Source: an uncultured Verrucomicrobiales bacterium
GTDB lineage: Bacteria > Verrucomicrobiota > Verrucomicrobiia > Verrucomicrobiales > Akkermansiaceae
Assembly (NCBI GenBank): GCA_949373085.1
Contig: CASICJ010000030.1
Coordinates: 1-37,772 of the forward strand
DNA length: 37,772 bases
Direction of reading: 5' to 3'
Positions 37,275-37,772 of the stretch are shown piece after piece (within the stretch, counting starts at the first letter, position 1; every line of letters begins with the position of its first letter). Made by a program: the position numbers and the translations under genes. The notes under the pieces were generated by a model. That model ran no database searches. It was not told the DNA's origin and saw only the letters and a program-made list of their open reading frames with translations.

Positions 37275-37718
37275 ATGAGCCAAATCATTCCTCTCGTGAC
37301 TTCCGGAATCGCAGGCCCTCTCGGCGTGCTTCACCTTCCTCGCCTCTGGCAAAAAGCTTCTCTTGACGCTGCCGGAAAGCTCCACAGTGATTATCCCGCT
37401 GCAGGTGCGGGCTTTGACCAGATGACTCTCGACGCACTCGGCATTGAGCGGGACGCCTTCTTAGCCTATGTCAAGGAGAGCAAACCATCTTACACTCAGT
37501 GCGAACAATGGATCCTAGACCAAAAAGGTGGCTCCCTCGACAATGAGGCGATCGATGCACACAATGCTGCTGTTGTCGGTTATAACCACGACGATTCAAC
37601 CCGTACAACTATCCTTGAGTCTGTTGGCATCGCCGATACCGGGGCTATTCTTGACGCTGTAAACCTCAATAATCTTGAGGATTGGCAAGACTTCTACAAC
37701 GCAGAGATTAAGGGATAA
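37275..37718 (+). CDS. DUF5069-family protein
   Basis: A 147-residue protein (MSQIIPLVTSGIAGPLGVLH) matching the DUF5069 family, which is frequent in Verrucomicrobia and has no known function. Recognisable parts are LGVLHLPRLWQKASLDAAGK near the start, GFDQMTLDALGI in the middle and LNNLEDWQDFYNAE at the end. The ATG at 37275 is preferred over one 90 nt upstream because it fits the family start and the TATAAT box. No ribosome-binding site is visible. The gene is intact and ends at a hairpin. Confidence 0.82.
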   Translation: MSQIIPLVTSGIAGPLGVLHLPRLWQKASLDAAGKLHSDYPAAGAGFDQMTLDALGIERDAFLAYVKESKPSYTQCEQWILDQKGGSLDNEAIDAHNAAVVGYNHDDSTRTTILESVGIADTGAILDAVNLNNLEDWQDFYNAEIKG

Positions 37719-37741
37719 ATCTCCTGATCTTAAAGTTAATC

Positions 37742-37772
37742 AACCCCGCGGACGACTTTCGTCCCTGGGGTT
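37742..37772 (+). terminator. Hairpin terminator at window edge
   Basis: AACCCC (37742-37747) and GGACGA (37750-37755) pair with TCGTCC (37759-37764) and GGGGTT (37767-37772): a 12-bp stem with one 2x2 internal loop and a 3-nt terminal loop. The sequence stops right at its 3' end, so the expected T tract cannot be seen. Confidence 0.65.

Noticed and set aside
1..37772. CRISPR array, insertion sequences or rRNA
   Set aside because: No regularly spaced direct repeats, transposase motifs or rRNA-like sequence were seen by eye on either strand.

Overview
The window looks like chromosomal DNA of a marine-type Verrucomicrobiota bacterium (inference). The evidence is a beta-propeller/HEAT/cytochrome c fusion of the kind known from Planctomycetes and Verrucomicrobia, a secreted protein resembling the Verrucomicrobia family TIGR02597, a protein with a PEP-CTERM-like C-terminus, a DUF5069 protein, and Gram-negative envelope genes (lnt, an LptF/G permease). 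No mobile element, integrase, CRISPR array or rRNA was seen. Genes are tightly packed, often overlap by 1-11 nt, and mostly lack strong Shine-Dalgarno sites.

Layout. 1-5126: the 3' part of rimO (+), then a ClpX-type unfoldase gene and a large secreted cytochrome fusion (both -). 5204-9037 (+): a nucleotidyltransferase plus small-molecule kinase pair resembling MurU/AmgK of peptidoglycan recycling, a CHASE2-like membrane protein and a coiled-coil zinc-ribbon protein. 9053-12726 (-): lnt and a phosphohexomutase. 12758-13654 (+): an RlmI-like methyltransferase. Then tRNA-Phe (-), opcA and zwf (-), and transaldolase (+), which together form an oxidative/non-oxidative pentose phosphate block. 18192-20842 (-): proA and a dicarboxylate/glutamate symporter. 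21030-27702 (+): LptF/G permease, an acidic hypothetical protein, tRNA-dihydrouridine synthase, a LysM protein, a small HTH protein, gltX and aroE. 27692-32981 (-): a compact operon iscA - hscB - hscA (Fe-S cluster chaperone system) followed by two related single-pass membrane proteins of unknown function. 33351-35059 (+): two secreted proteins. 35117-37111 (-): a UvrD/PcrA helicase. 37275-37718 (+): a DUF5069 protein followed by a terminator at the window edge.

The most striking sequence-level observation is that four genes near the two ends of the window (clpX-like, the TIGR02597-like gene, the PEP-CTERM gene and uvrD) each carry frameshifts. All eleven can be repaired by removing a single base, ten of them from a short homopolymer, and every repaired gene length is an exact multiple of three. 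The roughly 31 kb between them shows none. This looks much more like sequencing or assembly error than gene decay. The most interesting biological candidates are the two uncharacterised membrane proteins in the Fe-S chaperone operon, and the ClpX-type ATPase that lacks the zinc-binding domain but keeps an IGF-type ClpP-docking motif.
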